Positions 25,797 through 37,610 of a stretch of DNA of 64,000 bases are shown here, piece after piece (the stretch's first letter is position 1; every line of letters starts with the position of its first letter). The stretch covers positions 1,143,501 to 1,207,500 of the forward strand of contig CALZFC010000101.1 of the NCBI GenBank assembly GCA_945643635.1, in the 5' to 3' direction. A program made the position numbers and the translations under genes. Below the pieces are notes generated by a model. The model was not told the origin of the DNA. It saw nothing but the letters and a program-made list of their open reading frames with translations, and did no database searches. The stretch is from Allodiplogaster sudhausi (Eukaryota > Nematoda > Chromadorea > Rhabditida > Diplogasteridae).

Positions 25797-26230
25797 GACT
25801 ACGAGGTCGGCGTTGCTGGGTCAGCCTAGACGGTGAACGTTACTTTTCTCTGTTACCTGTGCTCTCTCTTCTTTTCCAACGTCTCTATTGTCTCTTTTTC
25901 TGTCGTCTCTCTCGTTCTCCAACGTCTCTTCCCCATCTTTGCTAGCCTTTTCTCTCTTCATCGTTTTCCTTTCATGTCTCGCCACTTCTGATGTTTTTCC
26001 GTGCCATTACGAGAAACGGATTCAATGAACAATGCAAAGAAAGATATCAAAAGGTGACGGCAATGGAACTGACATGGCATTGCCAACAACCAGATCACAT
26101 CCTAGTACTTATTCCTTTTTCCCCGAATTCCATAGAATGCTGTCGTTAAATGTCCTTACCAATAAATCTTTATTCAAATGAGGCTATTCAGCGAATGCTT
26201 TATGCAATATTCTGATGGGAATATGATTGT

Positions 26231-26246
26231 GGCCCTAAAGAGGGCC
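26231..26246 (-). terminator. histone 3' stem-loop, H3 right
   Basis: Mirror of 16874-16889. Confidence 0.97.
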
Positions 26247-26280
26247 GTTGGGTTCTGGGGTTTGGATTTGCAGATGAAGC

Positions 26281-26791
<511 letters not shown>

Positions 26792-27514
26792 TCTTTTACC
26801 GCAATGTTCAAATGGGCCTTTTCTTGGTTGGTGTGGACAGAGAATGTTTCTAAGAACATGGTTTCAGGATTTTAAAAGCAGGAATTTTAAAAGGATTTGG
26901 GTACTTTCCGAAACTATTCACAATAATTCGTTGTGACGCTGATTCTGAGTGAATAAATACGCATGAATTTATACCCATTGAAATTCAATGCATTCTCATT
27001 TGGTAGCATCGTAATTGTATTTTGAACAAGACAGATAGAGAGAGAGAGAGAGAGATAAAGAGGGAGAGAGAGCGAGATAGAGATAGAGATAGAGAGAGAG
27101 ATAGACAGAAAGGTAAGAAAGTGTGTGAGAGAGAGATAGAGAGATAGAGTGTGTGAGAGAGAGTGTGAGCGAGAGGAGAATGGAGAGAGAGAGTGTGTGT
27201 GAGAGAGAGAGTGTGAGAGAGAGGAGAAAGGAGAGAGAGATAGATATATAAATGATCCATCTATATCGCTTGTACATTATACATACAACATCTTCGAGTA
27301 CGTGACCACACGATGCAAGATGTAATTAAAATTCGCGTCCTTCTTGCATCAGGATGATTATTGTTAAAATTGCGCGGTTTCTATCTACAGATGAGCACCG
27401 AGTTAAAGCGTAGTTGAAAACAATTTTCGACATAAAGACAAAGACAAAAGGCCATGATGATAACACGCAGAACATTTCTTCATCTTTATCCTCTCCATTA
27501 TGAGATGTGGTGAG

Positions 27515-28570
27515 CTAGCGATTAATTACGATATTCATCGGAATTAATTCTCCCATCCTCGTCTTGTTGCATGTGAAGAGAAGGCGAAGACGCAGGAAGG
27601 GCATCTTCAGTGCTGCTCGGTGCGCTGAGTTCAGCACGCCGTGCATGCTCACCAGTGGAAAGAGGAATGCGGAGGCACCTCAATGAACAAGTCATTTTCA
27701 ATCAGTTGTACAACAAGTGTAAAATCGCAGAAGCATTTTCAGTATTCAGCTGATCGACGAAATGGAATGATTGCTATGGAATAAACATGTGGGTGCGAAT
27801 ACTCATTCACTCCAACTTTGCTGAGCTCGGGTGGTCGACTCCGCGAGGTTCTCCCAGAAAGGACAAGCCGTGTATCCCCCCGTCAATCTGGTTCTATTCA
27901 TCGCATGGCCTTACACTAGTTGTAAGAATTGCTTGACGGCACAATATGTTCCTTAAAAAAACTTCATATCACAATTTCATGGTGGAAGTATATCAATAGC
28001 CCAGACAAAAGTGTATAGGGAAGCAGCGGAAACAGTGAATACGGCAGCCTCCATCCGCGGGAGAAACTGAGCAAAGAGTTGGACGCATAAAGTGCCCAGT
28101 AGGCTCGCTGACGATGAAATTAACATTTCCATAAATGAAATCCTCTGCTCTGCACAACAATCAGTGCTGGCGATTTACACAATAGTTCTGCCATTTTTGT
28201 GACAATTTTATTAAAGATGTGGCATACTGAAATGATCATGAGGAGAAAATACTTGAGATCATGCCGCTTTTCAATGGAAATTGATTAGCTGCTCGGCATA
28301 ACAGCGCCAATGTTCTAAAATTAGAATCTACTACACGTCGACCAGCTTCCTCTTTCTCCTTCTCGCCTTACGATTCTCACGCCAATTGTCAAGTATGCTG
28401 AAGAAGCTATAATTTCAAGAGTGTAATTTCATCGCGAAAATGCAGATGTAAAGCAGTACCAGTTACCACGTTGTCGAAAAAGGGCAACCAACACGGGGCT
28501 AAAATAATTGAAAAAAAAATAAAATTAATTTCAAGTACGAAATATTGACCCAAAAAGTGGCTAAGATGTA
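27515..28570. other. unique spacer after the palindrome
   Basis: About 1 kb of ordinary composition. I found no coding pattern or RNA gene. Confidence 0.5.
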
Positions 28571-31045
28571 AAATAACAATTTAACAATTTAACAATTTAT
28601 CGTTGTATCAGGCCGATTGTGGGATGAGCACAGGGATGTTATAGGCCGAACGTCAACTTCGTTGCGGGATATGAGTGAGAGGGAGAGAAAGTGGTCAGGA
28701 AAGATGGTCTCGCCAGCGAATGGATGGACGACCGGGCCTACGTCGATGAACTGCTTCGTAGGGGATCCAGTAGGTGGAGATGTAGGCCCACCGATTCTGT
28801 TCCATTTGGTCGATCTTGATTGCCCAATCCATCTTCCTCTTGAATGCCATCTTGAGCCAATCCTTGATTCCTGTCCAGCGTCTCAGGTCCACATTCCTTA
28901 TCCGATCTTGAAGTGTCACACCAAGCATCGCACGCTCCATTCTTCTTTGCGCTCTTTCTAACCTCTCGCGCCCACTTCTATCGAGGGTCCAACACTCTGA
29001 TCCATACAAAACCACGGGGGTAACGTAGGCTTCAAAGACTTTTCGACGTATCTTCAGCCGAAGCTTCTGATTTGTCAATATGTCGGACATTCTCGTAAAA
29101 GCGAGCCAACCCTTCTGAATGCGCCGAGTTAAATCCGAGCTGTCATCGAGCGGCATCGAGATCTGCACTCCGAGATAGACAAAGCTGTCGACAAAGCGAT
29201 AGACTTCTTGGCCAACCAGAAGGGGCTGATTGGTTGTCTTACACGATGTCATTAGCACAGTCTTGGAGTGGTTGATACTCAAACCGATCTCAGCTAGGGC
29301 GTCTCGTAAAATTGCAAGCATATCAGAGAGCTGCGAACGAAACCGTGTGATGAGCACGAGATCGTCGGCGTACGCAAGCATTGCTAGATGACCACCGGCT
29401 ATGCGGATACCCCTCCCTTCCCAATCAATCCGGTTCAGACAGCTTCTGAGAACAGCAGTGAAAAGACGCGGAGACAATGAGTCACCTTGTCTTACGCCGC
29501 GCTGAACGTTGATAGAAACTTTCTTGTCATTCACACGGACCAATGTGGTAGAGGATTGGTACAGCCTCGTAAGCGTGACATGGACACCTTGCTCAGCAAG
29601 CGCATTCCAGACAGCCTGCCACTCTACGCAGTCGAAAGCCTTACGACTATCAACAAATGCGGCCGGCGTAAAGTGGTTGATTGAACTCCTTGGACTTCTC
29701 AACAATCTGTTTAATCGCATGGATATGGTCGAGAGTTGAGAAGCCTCTCCGGAAGCCTGCTTGAGTGGTCTCTTCAGCGTTGTCGAGATCTCTTTCCATG
29801 CGTGCTAGCAGTACTCGAGTCATCACTTTCATGGTACACTGAAGGAGTGAGATTGGCCGGAAGTTGTTAACATCAGCCGGATCTCCCTTCTTGTATAGAA
29901 GAGTGACGAGAGCCTCCGACAGTTTCCTGGGAACTGGCTCACCATTCGACAGACCATTAAGCAGGCTGCAAATCAGAGGAGCAACACGATCTCTTGCATG
30001 ATAGATCATCTTTGGTGTCACTCCATCTGAACCCGGAGAGCCATTCTGACGGATTCGCATAATAGCTCGTACGACTTCGTCTTCCATGAATGGAAAGATT
30101 GGCTCCTGCGGTATGCTGTCCACAGGCAAGATGTTCAAGGTTGGCGAGTATAGCTCATTAAAGAACTCCCTCACTTTCCTCTCCGTCTCGCTCTGCGAGC
30201 ACCGCGAAGTCGCATCATACGTGAGTAACCGTTTACGGTAAACCTCGTTCTGGCGTCGGGATTTCACAACACTGTGTCCGTTCTGCACCGCTTGGAGAGC
30301 AATAAATTCCCTGCGCGAGGCAAGGTCTTCATTTAAACTCCGCCTAGCCTCTTTACAGAGGATAGAGAAAGCGATGAGTCCGTTTGGTGAAGTGTCAGCC
30401 TTGGCGATACGTCGCTGTTCGAAAAGCCGGCAAGTCTTCACAGAAATGCGCGACGGATCTACTGAGCACCGCACACAACCATTAGCTGCCGTCAGCGTTA
30501 GAGCGTGGATACTCTCGTATGCCTCCTCACTTGAATCGGGATCGACATCAGGGATAAGCCTCAGATTTGACCGATACAATTCGTGATCAAACACTCGTTG
30601 CACCTGACCCTTCACTGGCCTTTCCCTTCTGATAGACTTTACCCGAATTGTCAAGCGGAGGAGACGATCATCAGAATTGAAATCAAAGCAGCTGACAACC
30701 CCACAGTCGGTCACTGGAAAGGAAGCTCGAGAGGCCGCAAAGTCGATTTGATTGTGTGTTTGTGCGTTTGGAGACCGCCAGGTCCACAAACGTTCCCTGC
30801 GCCTCCGAAAGAAGGTATTCCAAATCCGGAAACGCAGACGGGTGCAAAATTCCACAAAAAGGCGACCTCTCTCATTTCCTGGACCTTTTGTAAAGGCGCC
30901 AACTACTGACTCATTCACACCGTCTCGAGCTACGCGTCCATTCAGATCCCCAATTAGAACAGGAGAGAAACCACGAGGAGCCTCACGTAATGCACGATCC
31001 GCAAGGTCCAGGCAGTCCTCATAGTCCTGATCAGGGGCGGCCGAT
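28571..31045 (-). mobile_element. RTE-type non-LTR retrotransposon, 5'-truncated and frameshifted
   Basis: Minus strand. It begins inside the endonuclease (GDLNGRV near 30940), continues through the endonuclease end, then reverse transcriptase: FRPISLLQCTMKVMTRVLLA, TQAGFRRGFSTLDHIHAI, AFVDSRKAFDCVEW, GVRQGDSLSPRLF and the YADD active site near 29360. The frame changes once, near 29690-29720, between QPLYA and FVDSRKAFD, so the reading frame is split (about 30918-29650 and 29720-28695). The 3' end is a run of about three TAAATTG units (28571-28600), as expected for RTE elements, which end in short tandem repeats. The 5' part is missing. A dead copy. Confidence 0.88.
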
Positions 31046-31292
31046 GTAAAATAATAAAAAAGTAAATATTTAAAGAAAGAGAAAATTGTTAATAATATGT
31101 ATGTATTTTTCAGGCGCTACAAGCACGAGTGATAGGCGATCCGGCAGCCGAAGTGAGTGTGAATTGAAAGGAGAAGCAGAGAGGGCAGTGGAGAGTCTGC
31201 TACGGAATGACCAAAGTGGAACGGCGGCAACATCATTCAAAGAAGACAAAGGCATTGTTGGTACAGCGAAGTGTAATTGGTACTCTCTCTCT

Positions 31293-31331
<39 letters not shown>

Positions 31332-31498
31332 TTCGCTCTCTCCTCTCTCTCTCACTCTCTCTCCCTCTCCTCGCTCTCCTCTCTTTCACTTCTCTTTCCT
31401 ATCTCTCTCCTCTCTCTCCCTCTCTCTCTCCTCTCTCTCTCTCGTTACCTTCTTTTGTAATATACATGCATTCCATATTGACCTACCGCTCGTCTAAA
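31041..31498. other. spacer with CT tract and a possible exon remnant
   Basis: A stretch after an acceptor-like TTTTTCAG (about 31114-31270) stays open and reads STSDRRSGSRSECELKGEAE on +. It may be an exon cut off by the LINE, or chance. CT microsatellite about 31278-31445. Confidence 0.3.
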
Positions 31499-32035
31499 AT
31501 GGCTGCTCGCAGCTGGCTATTTATCATTGTACTCTTTCCCGCGATCGAGTTGTCAGCAGGATTTTCGAAATCCAACATCTATGCTCGTCCTCCACCAGAT
31601 ATGCGCTATGCCTCTCCATCCAGTGAGTATCCCCTGGTCATCTCGCCAGCTCCTCCGATGCCCTATCCCAGTCTAGAAGAGAGCTTCCTCCAGGGTCCCC
31701 CAAGGCCTCCCCCATGGCGACCTCGCCACATCAAGACAACCACTCTGGCCCCCGAGCAGATGATCAACCCGCTGCACTACCTGGCCGTGCTGCCTCTGAG
31801 GCGTCGTCGTCCTTCCTTCTTCCTCTCTTCAATCTTGAATCCCCCTCGCCTCCCCCCTCCTCCTCCGCCCGTCAACCACGGCGGTCTCTACTCCTACAAG
31901 GCCATGCTGCAGCCAAAGAGGATGCTGACCAGCTATGCACTGCCCACCAATGCCCCTTCTTACGCCGTTGCCCCTTCGCCTCCTCTTCGTCTCGTTCTTA
32001 CACAAAAGCAAATTCTGAGACCTTTTCCTTTTTAA
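31499..32035 (+). CDS. secreted proline-rich protein
   Basis: Single open frame of 178 aa. A hydrophobic signal peptide (SWLFIIVLFPAIELSAGF) is followed by a low-complexity Pro/Leu/Arg/Ser chain with PPRPPPWRPR, a run of seven prolines, and repeated tyrosines; it ends RPFPF. No cysteine, no known domain. It lies about 590 bases upstream of a second proline-rich secreted protein gene in the same direction, so the two may be relatives in a cuticle, eggshell or gland matrix cluster (inference). The start is the first ATG, directly before the signal peptide. Confidence 0.6.
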   Translation: MAARSWLFIIVLFPAIELSAGFSKSNIYARPPPDMRYASPSSEYPLVISPAPPMPYPSLEESFLQGPPRPPPWRPRHIKTTTLAPEQMINPLHYLAVLPLRRRRPSFFLSSILNPPRLPPPPPPVNHGGLYSYKAMLQPKRMLTSYALPTNAPSYAVAPSPPLRLVLTQKQILRPFPF

Positions 32036-32621
32036 ATGAGATTTATCCTTCTAATTATATCTAATATTTTTCTAGTGTCTCATATCTATCCTTTCGTAGA
32101 ATCTTGCCCATTTCATCCTCTTCCACCACCTTACACTTTCTGCGGTTCAGTGTTGGTGATAAGCTGATTGTAGACGAGAGAGGGCACGTCATTTCTTTAT
32201 TTCCACACGAGAGAGGGTCTGTTCGAGTTGAGAGAGAGCGCGTGTATGAGTTCCAGTTAATCATGCCAATTTCTCTTGCTGCGGTAACTCTCGCTTTCTC
32301 GTGAGACTAGGCGCGCGGCCGGCGGCAAGGTCAGCGAGAGTGCCGCGGGCACTTTTATCTTCAACTCTCTCCTCTCTCTCTATCCCTCTCCTCTCTCACT
32401 CTCTGTCTATCCCTCTCCTCTCTCTCTCTCTCTGTCTATCCCTCTCCTCTCTCTCTGTCTATCCCTCTCCCATCTCTCTCTCACCCTCTCTCGTTCCCTC
32501 CCTCTTTCTTTCTCTCTCTTATCATCTACTCCATCTCCCAAAAAAGCTACACCCTGCCCTTTACTCGTCCCTCCCCCTCCCGCTTCCTTGTTCACGCATT
32601 CCCGCGCGTACTCATCACAAG
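32036..32621. other. intergenic, CT tract 32370-32520
   Basis: Spacer with CT microsatellite in front of the next gene. No gene seen. Confidence 0.5.
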
Positions 32622-34264
32622 ATGCTTGCCCGGCTGTTCTCTCTATTCCCACTTCTCCTCCTCCAAGTGAACGGAAGACCCGTCGTTGATTCCTATTACG
32701 GAGGTCCTCCTCCGGGCGCCTTTATCCAAGGTGGAGGAGGCCCCCCTTCGGGTTCCATTTTCCAAGGCGGTGGAGCTCCTCCTCCGGGTGCAATCCTCCG
32801 AGGAGGCGGCGGACCTCCCCCTGGTTCAATAATTTCGAATGGTCAGGGAGGCTTCTCATTCGAGGGTGGCCTAGCTTCAGAGGCATACTCGAGTGGTGCG
32901 GGGCCCATCATCGAGGCTGGAAGGAGTCAGGTGAGAGAGAGAGAGAGAGAGAGAGAAAGAAAGAGATGGAGCGATCAAGAGTGAGAGAAAGCGAGAGAAC
33001 AATGAAGAAATAATATACATTATCATTCGGAATATATCTATGCATGCAGGAATTCAAAATAAATTAATAAAGAAATTTGGTTAATTTTTTTAAGCTGATC
33101 TCATCTCGCATCGTGCCCGGTCCTCCGCCCTCGTCGTACTCCTCTCCGGTTACGGTATCCGAGACGGCGATTGGCGGCTACGCCACAGGCGACGGCCAGA
33201 TGGCTCCGATCTACGGGAGTGGCCAGGCGCTCCCGGCCGGCATTCTCGGAGGGGGCTCCTCCTACAGTACACCATTCGGAGGAGGCCCTTCAGATGGAGG
33301 CAACTCGTACATTAGTGCTCCCATCGAAAGTAATGTCAGTGAATGCCGTCTAAATAGTTTATACATTATTTAAAAAACTAAATGAAAGTAATGAGGAATG
33401 AAAAATAAATAAATTTTTCATTCGAAAGAATAGCTTGAAAGTGTAGATTTTCATTATCTGACCTGGACTATCGGTATCTATGGCATTTCTAGCCTGATAT
33501 CACCCATACAGAGTTGCCCGTCCAAGTAGATCAGTAGTGATAGAATAAAAGCTGCAGTACGAGGCGCCGCGTGCTCCAATCTCGACGACTGTGACCGGCC
33601 GCCGCGTCTGGATCTACAAGAAGATCCAGCGGCCAATTCTCATCACGCACTCTACGACCGTCCAGGAGATGCCCGGCTCGCATGTACATATGCTTTTTTT
33701 ATTATTAAATAATAATTTTATACTTCATTTATTCTACGTTTTGCATGGACAGATCTTATATTAGACGGCAAATAATCTGCATAGAACTTCTATTTATTAA
33801 AATAATGGACATGTTTGTCAGAGTAATCCCTGCTCCCTGCACAGGTTGCCAATCGCTGGAGCGTGGATGGCGGCAGCTTCTCTACGAACGTCGTCATTCC
33901 GCCAGGAATGGCGCCGCCGCCAGTCGAACCGCCACCGCCCCCGCCTCCGCCTATGCCAGTGATGCCGGCGCCCGCAATCCCCGCGTCCGCCTACCCAACC
34001 GCCGGTTATCCAACAGGAGGAAGAATGGCCGGTTTCCCTTCGGGAGGTATCTCTGGCTTCCCTTCCGGAGGCATCTCCGTAGAGCCATCCTATGGGATGT
34101 TGGGCTATCCGTCAGGAGCCATGTCGAGGCATATCCGGAGCTGGGTATCCGATCGGGGGACTATCCGCCGGAGGACTAGGCGCAGGAGACAACAGCTACC
34201 CCAGTCCGTTCCTCAGTCACCGACAATAAGTGTTTTCTGTGATATGCATGGAACTCACATCTGA
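32622..34264 (+). CDS. secreted Gly/Pro-rich repeat protein
   Basis: Exons 32622-32930, 33095-33334, 33558-33683, 33845-34264, all phase 0; about 364 aa. Signal peptide LARLFSLFPLLLLQVNG. Residues about 25-70 are tandem units of the type PPPGA-xxx-GGGG. The third exon is different: it is basic and beta-rich (GRRVWIYKKIQRPILITHST). The fourth has a run of eight prolines and then GFPSGGIS repeats. Near 34120 the Gly-rich pattern leaves the open frame and goes on in another (AGYPIGGLSAGGLGAGDN), while the open frame turns into an Arg-rich tail. A small indel there, real or from sequencing, is likely. Donor of exon 2 could also be 9 nt earlier; exon 3 could start at 33552. Confidence 0.65.
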
Positions 34265-34861
34265 TTAGTCTTACGGTTGCTATTCTCCTTTGTTATGAAC
34301 ATACATAGATGCATATACATATCTGATAATGTTAAATATTTTTATCATTGAACTACATATATGACTGAAAAGCATATTTAAGCAACGATAGAGCATTTAA
34401 CGAATTAATGCGGGTGATGTCGCTTTGATTTTGGAATTCTGCAGAAAGATAAAGTTTCTTGAGGAATGCGTTCAGCTTGTAGTAACAATCAGAAAGAGGG
34501 ATGGGCGGACATCTGATTAGTGAGACTTGTAAGCCGAGAAAGGGTTAGTGAGACAAAGAAAGAGAGACGAACAGAGAACACAGAAGCGTACTGAGAGAGA
34601 GAGAGAGGGAGAGAGATAGAGAGAAAGAAAGACAGAAAGTGAGAGGAGAAGCTAACATCACGTGTGAATTGAAGCATGTCACAGCTGATTCTTTGTGCAT
34701 GATTGGGGTGGCCTTGAACACATTACCTCTTCCTCTTCGTTTAACACTTGCTAACTGATAAAACCAGCTAATTGCAGGAGCACACGTAATCATAGAGTTC
34801 AAAACTTTAAAAAGGCTAAGGAATAAATAAGAAAGTGTTTATCTTCCGTCAGCTGTAGACT
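34265..34861. other. intergenic
   Basis: AT-rich, then a GA-rich stretch at 34590-34645. No gene. Confidence 0.5.
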
Positions 34862-35015
34862 TCAAAGGTGCGCCGCCGTGGTCGGCCTCATGACGAAGCA
34901 CTGCTTGCGGTGCTTGCCATCCAGCGAACGAGCGATTGCCTCGTCGAAGCGTTCAAGTGGCCATTCGTCCATTGGGGGAGGGCTCAGCTTGCCAGCGATG
35001 AGAAGGGCCTGCAGA

Positions 35016-35059
<44 letters not shown>

Positions 35060-35123
35060 CAGGGACAGAGACAGACAGGGAGAGAAAGAGAGCGAGCGAG
35101 AGAGAGAGAGAGGGGGAACGAGA

Positions 35124-35180
<57 letters not shown>

Positions 35181-35849
35181 AGAGACTATCTAAAGTGAGA
35201 GAGTGATCTTGCCTGTAGCTCCTTGAGCATGCTGTGCACTTCGGCTGCCCTTCCCTCCACCTCCTCCCTCATCCACATTCCGACGGCGACTCCGAAGGCG
35301 CGGACGTCGTTGAAGACGAGCGAAGACGTCGACAACTCGTGCGGCTGCTTGCTCATCCCACCTAACATTACATAAAAAGGCTCATAAAACTAATTTTACA
35401 AGTTTATTCATATGTATGTATTTATGGTTAGATACATCATTAACAAAATATTGGAATACAAGTGACAGAAGTCCAACCGTAAGTGACAATGGTGCCGCCG
35501 TGCTGGAGAGCCGCGGCGATCTGCAGACAGGAGCGGCCGCCGACGCCGTTGAGAGCGAGGCGTGGGTGGCCAGGCAATCCACGGCCGCCCTTCGTCTTGG
35601 CCATCTCCGACTCGCTCAACACGACGTCCGCGCCCAGGTCTTCCAGCTCTTTCTATACATTAAAAAATTCAATAAATGTTTCTTCTAATTAAAAAGCTCA
35701 TCTCGTCTGCAATTATTATGCACATAATATGTATGTAGTTACCTTCATCTCGGCCAAGTCGGGTCGGTCGCGGACAATGTTGATTGTGCGGAAGCCGTAA
35801 GCTGAAAGATGACAAAATTTTCATGACAGAGCGAGAGAAAGATGCAAAG

Positions 35850-35896
<47 letters not shown>

Positions 35897-36725
35897 GAGG
35901 AAGAAAAGTCAGGGAAAAAAGTGATGCCGCCTCGCGCCAGCTGGATGACTGCTCTGCCTACGCCCGAGTTGGCCGAGTTCTGGATGACCCAGTCGCCTTG
36001 CTTGAGGTCGCCGAACTTCTTCAGCATGATCCACGCCGTCGGTGGATTGACGAGAAGAGTCGCGCCGGCTGCCTGAGAGAACGTTTTCAGAGAGAAAGTA
36101 ATTTTGAGGCAGACACTCGCTCACTCTCTCTCTCCTCCATAATGGTCATAGTAAATTATATCAAAAGTAGGATAAACAAACTGGCGATAATCTGGAATCA
36201 ATCTTGATGAGCTCCAATTCGTCAACAATTGAATGCTCGGCCCACGTCGGGCACACCATGGCGTAGATCACGACAGAGTCACCGACTGAGAGGTCGCGGA
36301 CTGAGGAGCCAACCTGCGGGAAGTTACGGGAAGGGGTAGACCAGACAAATGTTTTGGCATTCATTGAATTACTAGTTTGCTAGTGAGGAACACTTACCTT
36401 GACCACCTTGCCCATGGCCTCGCTGCCTCCGACGGCGGGCAGCGGCATCTTGATGGCGTACGCGCCCTGGATCTTGTTGATGTCGAGCGGATTGATCGGA
36501 GAAGCGAGCCAGCGAACGAGGACTTCCGTTGAAAACAGCGAAGAAGGCAGCACATCGCGCTCCTGGGTCAGCACCTAGGGGAGAGTCTGCGTTAGATAAC
36601 AAACTTCAAAACTTTCTACCATCTTCCCCCTGCGTTAAATGGGGTTGATGTCTGCACGTAGGCCAAACCTTTCGTGGATCGCCGTTCTGTCTGTACTGGA
36701 GAAATCTGCGAGGAATGCCTTCCAT
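34862..36725 (-). CDS. MECR: mitochondrial enoyl-[ACP]/trans-2-enoyl-CoA reductase (MECR/ETR1)
   Basis: Exons on minus: 36725-36669, 36574-36398, 36313-36182, 36072-35931, 35801-35743, 35652-35478, 35361-35213, 35008-34862; 345 aa, in phase. It catalyses the NADPH-dependent last step of mitochondrial fatty acid synthesis. Family marks: [25 protein letters not shown], the nucleotide-binding [51 protein letters not shown]. The N-terminus is short with several arginines, weak as a targeting peptide; an additional upstream start cannot be excluded. Two introns use GC donors: after 35931 (GCGGCA) and after 35213 (GCAAGA). The GA tract 35020-35180 sits in the last intron. Confidence 0.94.
35020..35180. 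repeat. GA microsatellite in MECR intron
   Basis: Long GAGAGA tract with AAAGAG and CAGGGA interruptions. A second, shorter tract lies at 35855-35900. Confidence 0.9.
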
Positions 36726-37610
36726 TCTGGAGCGAATAGATTCTGAAGTTTAATATAATAAATGCAAATGAATAAAACACTACAATGCATGCATCCCTAA
36801 TTAACTATTGATGTATGTAATGGGCATATGATCTCAAAATAGAGATTGTAAAGGCAACGACTCTTATTATTGTGTTTTCCCTCAGATGGGCCGATTGCAT
36901 GCATGCAAGGCTATAGACTACAAGTAGGAAATGCACAACTCTCTACTCTTCTGGCTCTCTCGTTTAGGGTGCAAGAAAGAATCTAACAAACTACAGCAAA
37001 TATGTTGCCAACTTGTGCCTGCACTGGAACGATAAGGATCATCCGGATTTCCAAAATAAATTCGAAACTATAATTTAGGTCGTAGAATCTACAGCATATG
37101 CCTGGCTCTCCCTCGAGGTTTCTTAGAACGTATGCCCCCCCCCCTCCCACCATTCAGGCATCTAACGTTTTTCATTTAAGTTTAGATGCTACCCTAACTT
37201 CGAATAGCACAATTTTATTAAACAAGTAACATATGTACACTTATCATGGAAAGAAAACATATCCGTTACATTAACAGTTTAACCGATAAATATATCACCG
37301 ATAGGCTCCAGTAACGTATATATCAGAGAACGAAACAACAGAAAATATGAGATTGGAAAACTACTGACTAATTGGCTAGCAAAGTCTTTGGCTAGTAATA
37401 CTAGGCCCACACTGCTTAGCCAGCTTCGACATCAACTCACAGAAGACAAATCAACAAGTATTAACATAGGAATGCAAAGGACCACGTGTACTGTTTAAAG
37501 AAATTGAAATATGGTATAAAGGGGGGGGGGGGAGGGTAATGAAACATGAAGTGTCTCGAGAACTATGATTATGGTAAGTGACGGAAAAATGACATTTGCC
37601 GTATAAGGTC
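36726..37610. other. intergenic MECR / RO60
   Basis: AT-rich, with a C run at 37136-37144 and a G run at 37522-37532. No gene. Confidence 0.5.

Noticed and set aside
28617..28961. plus-strand frame in the LINE
   Set aside because: Antisense to the RTE reverse transcriptase region, with no family pattern.
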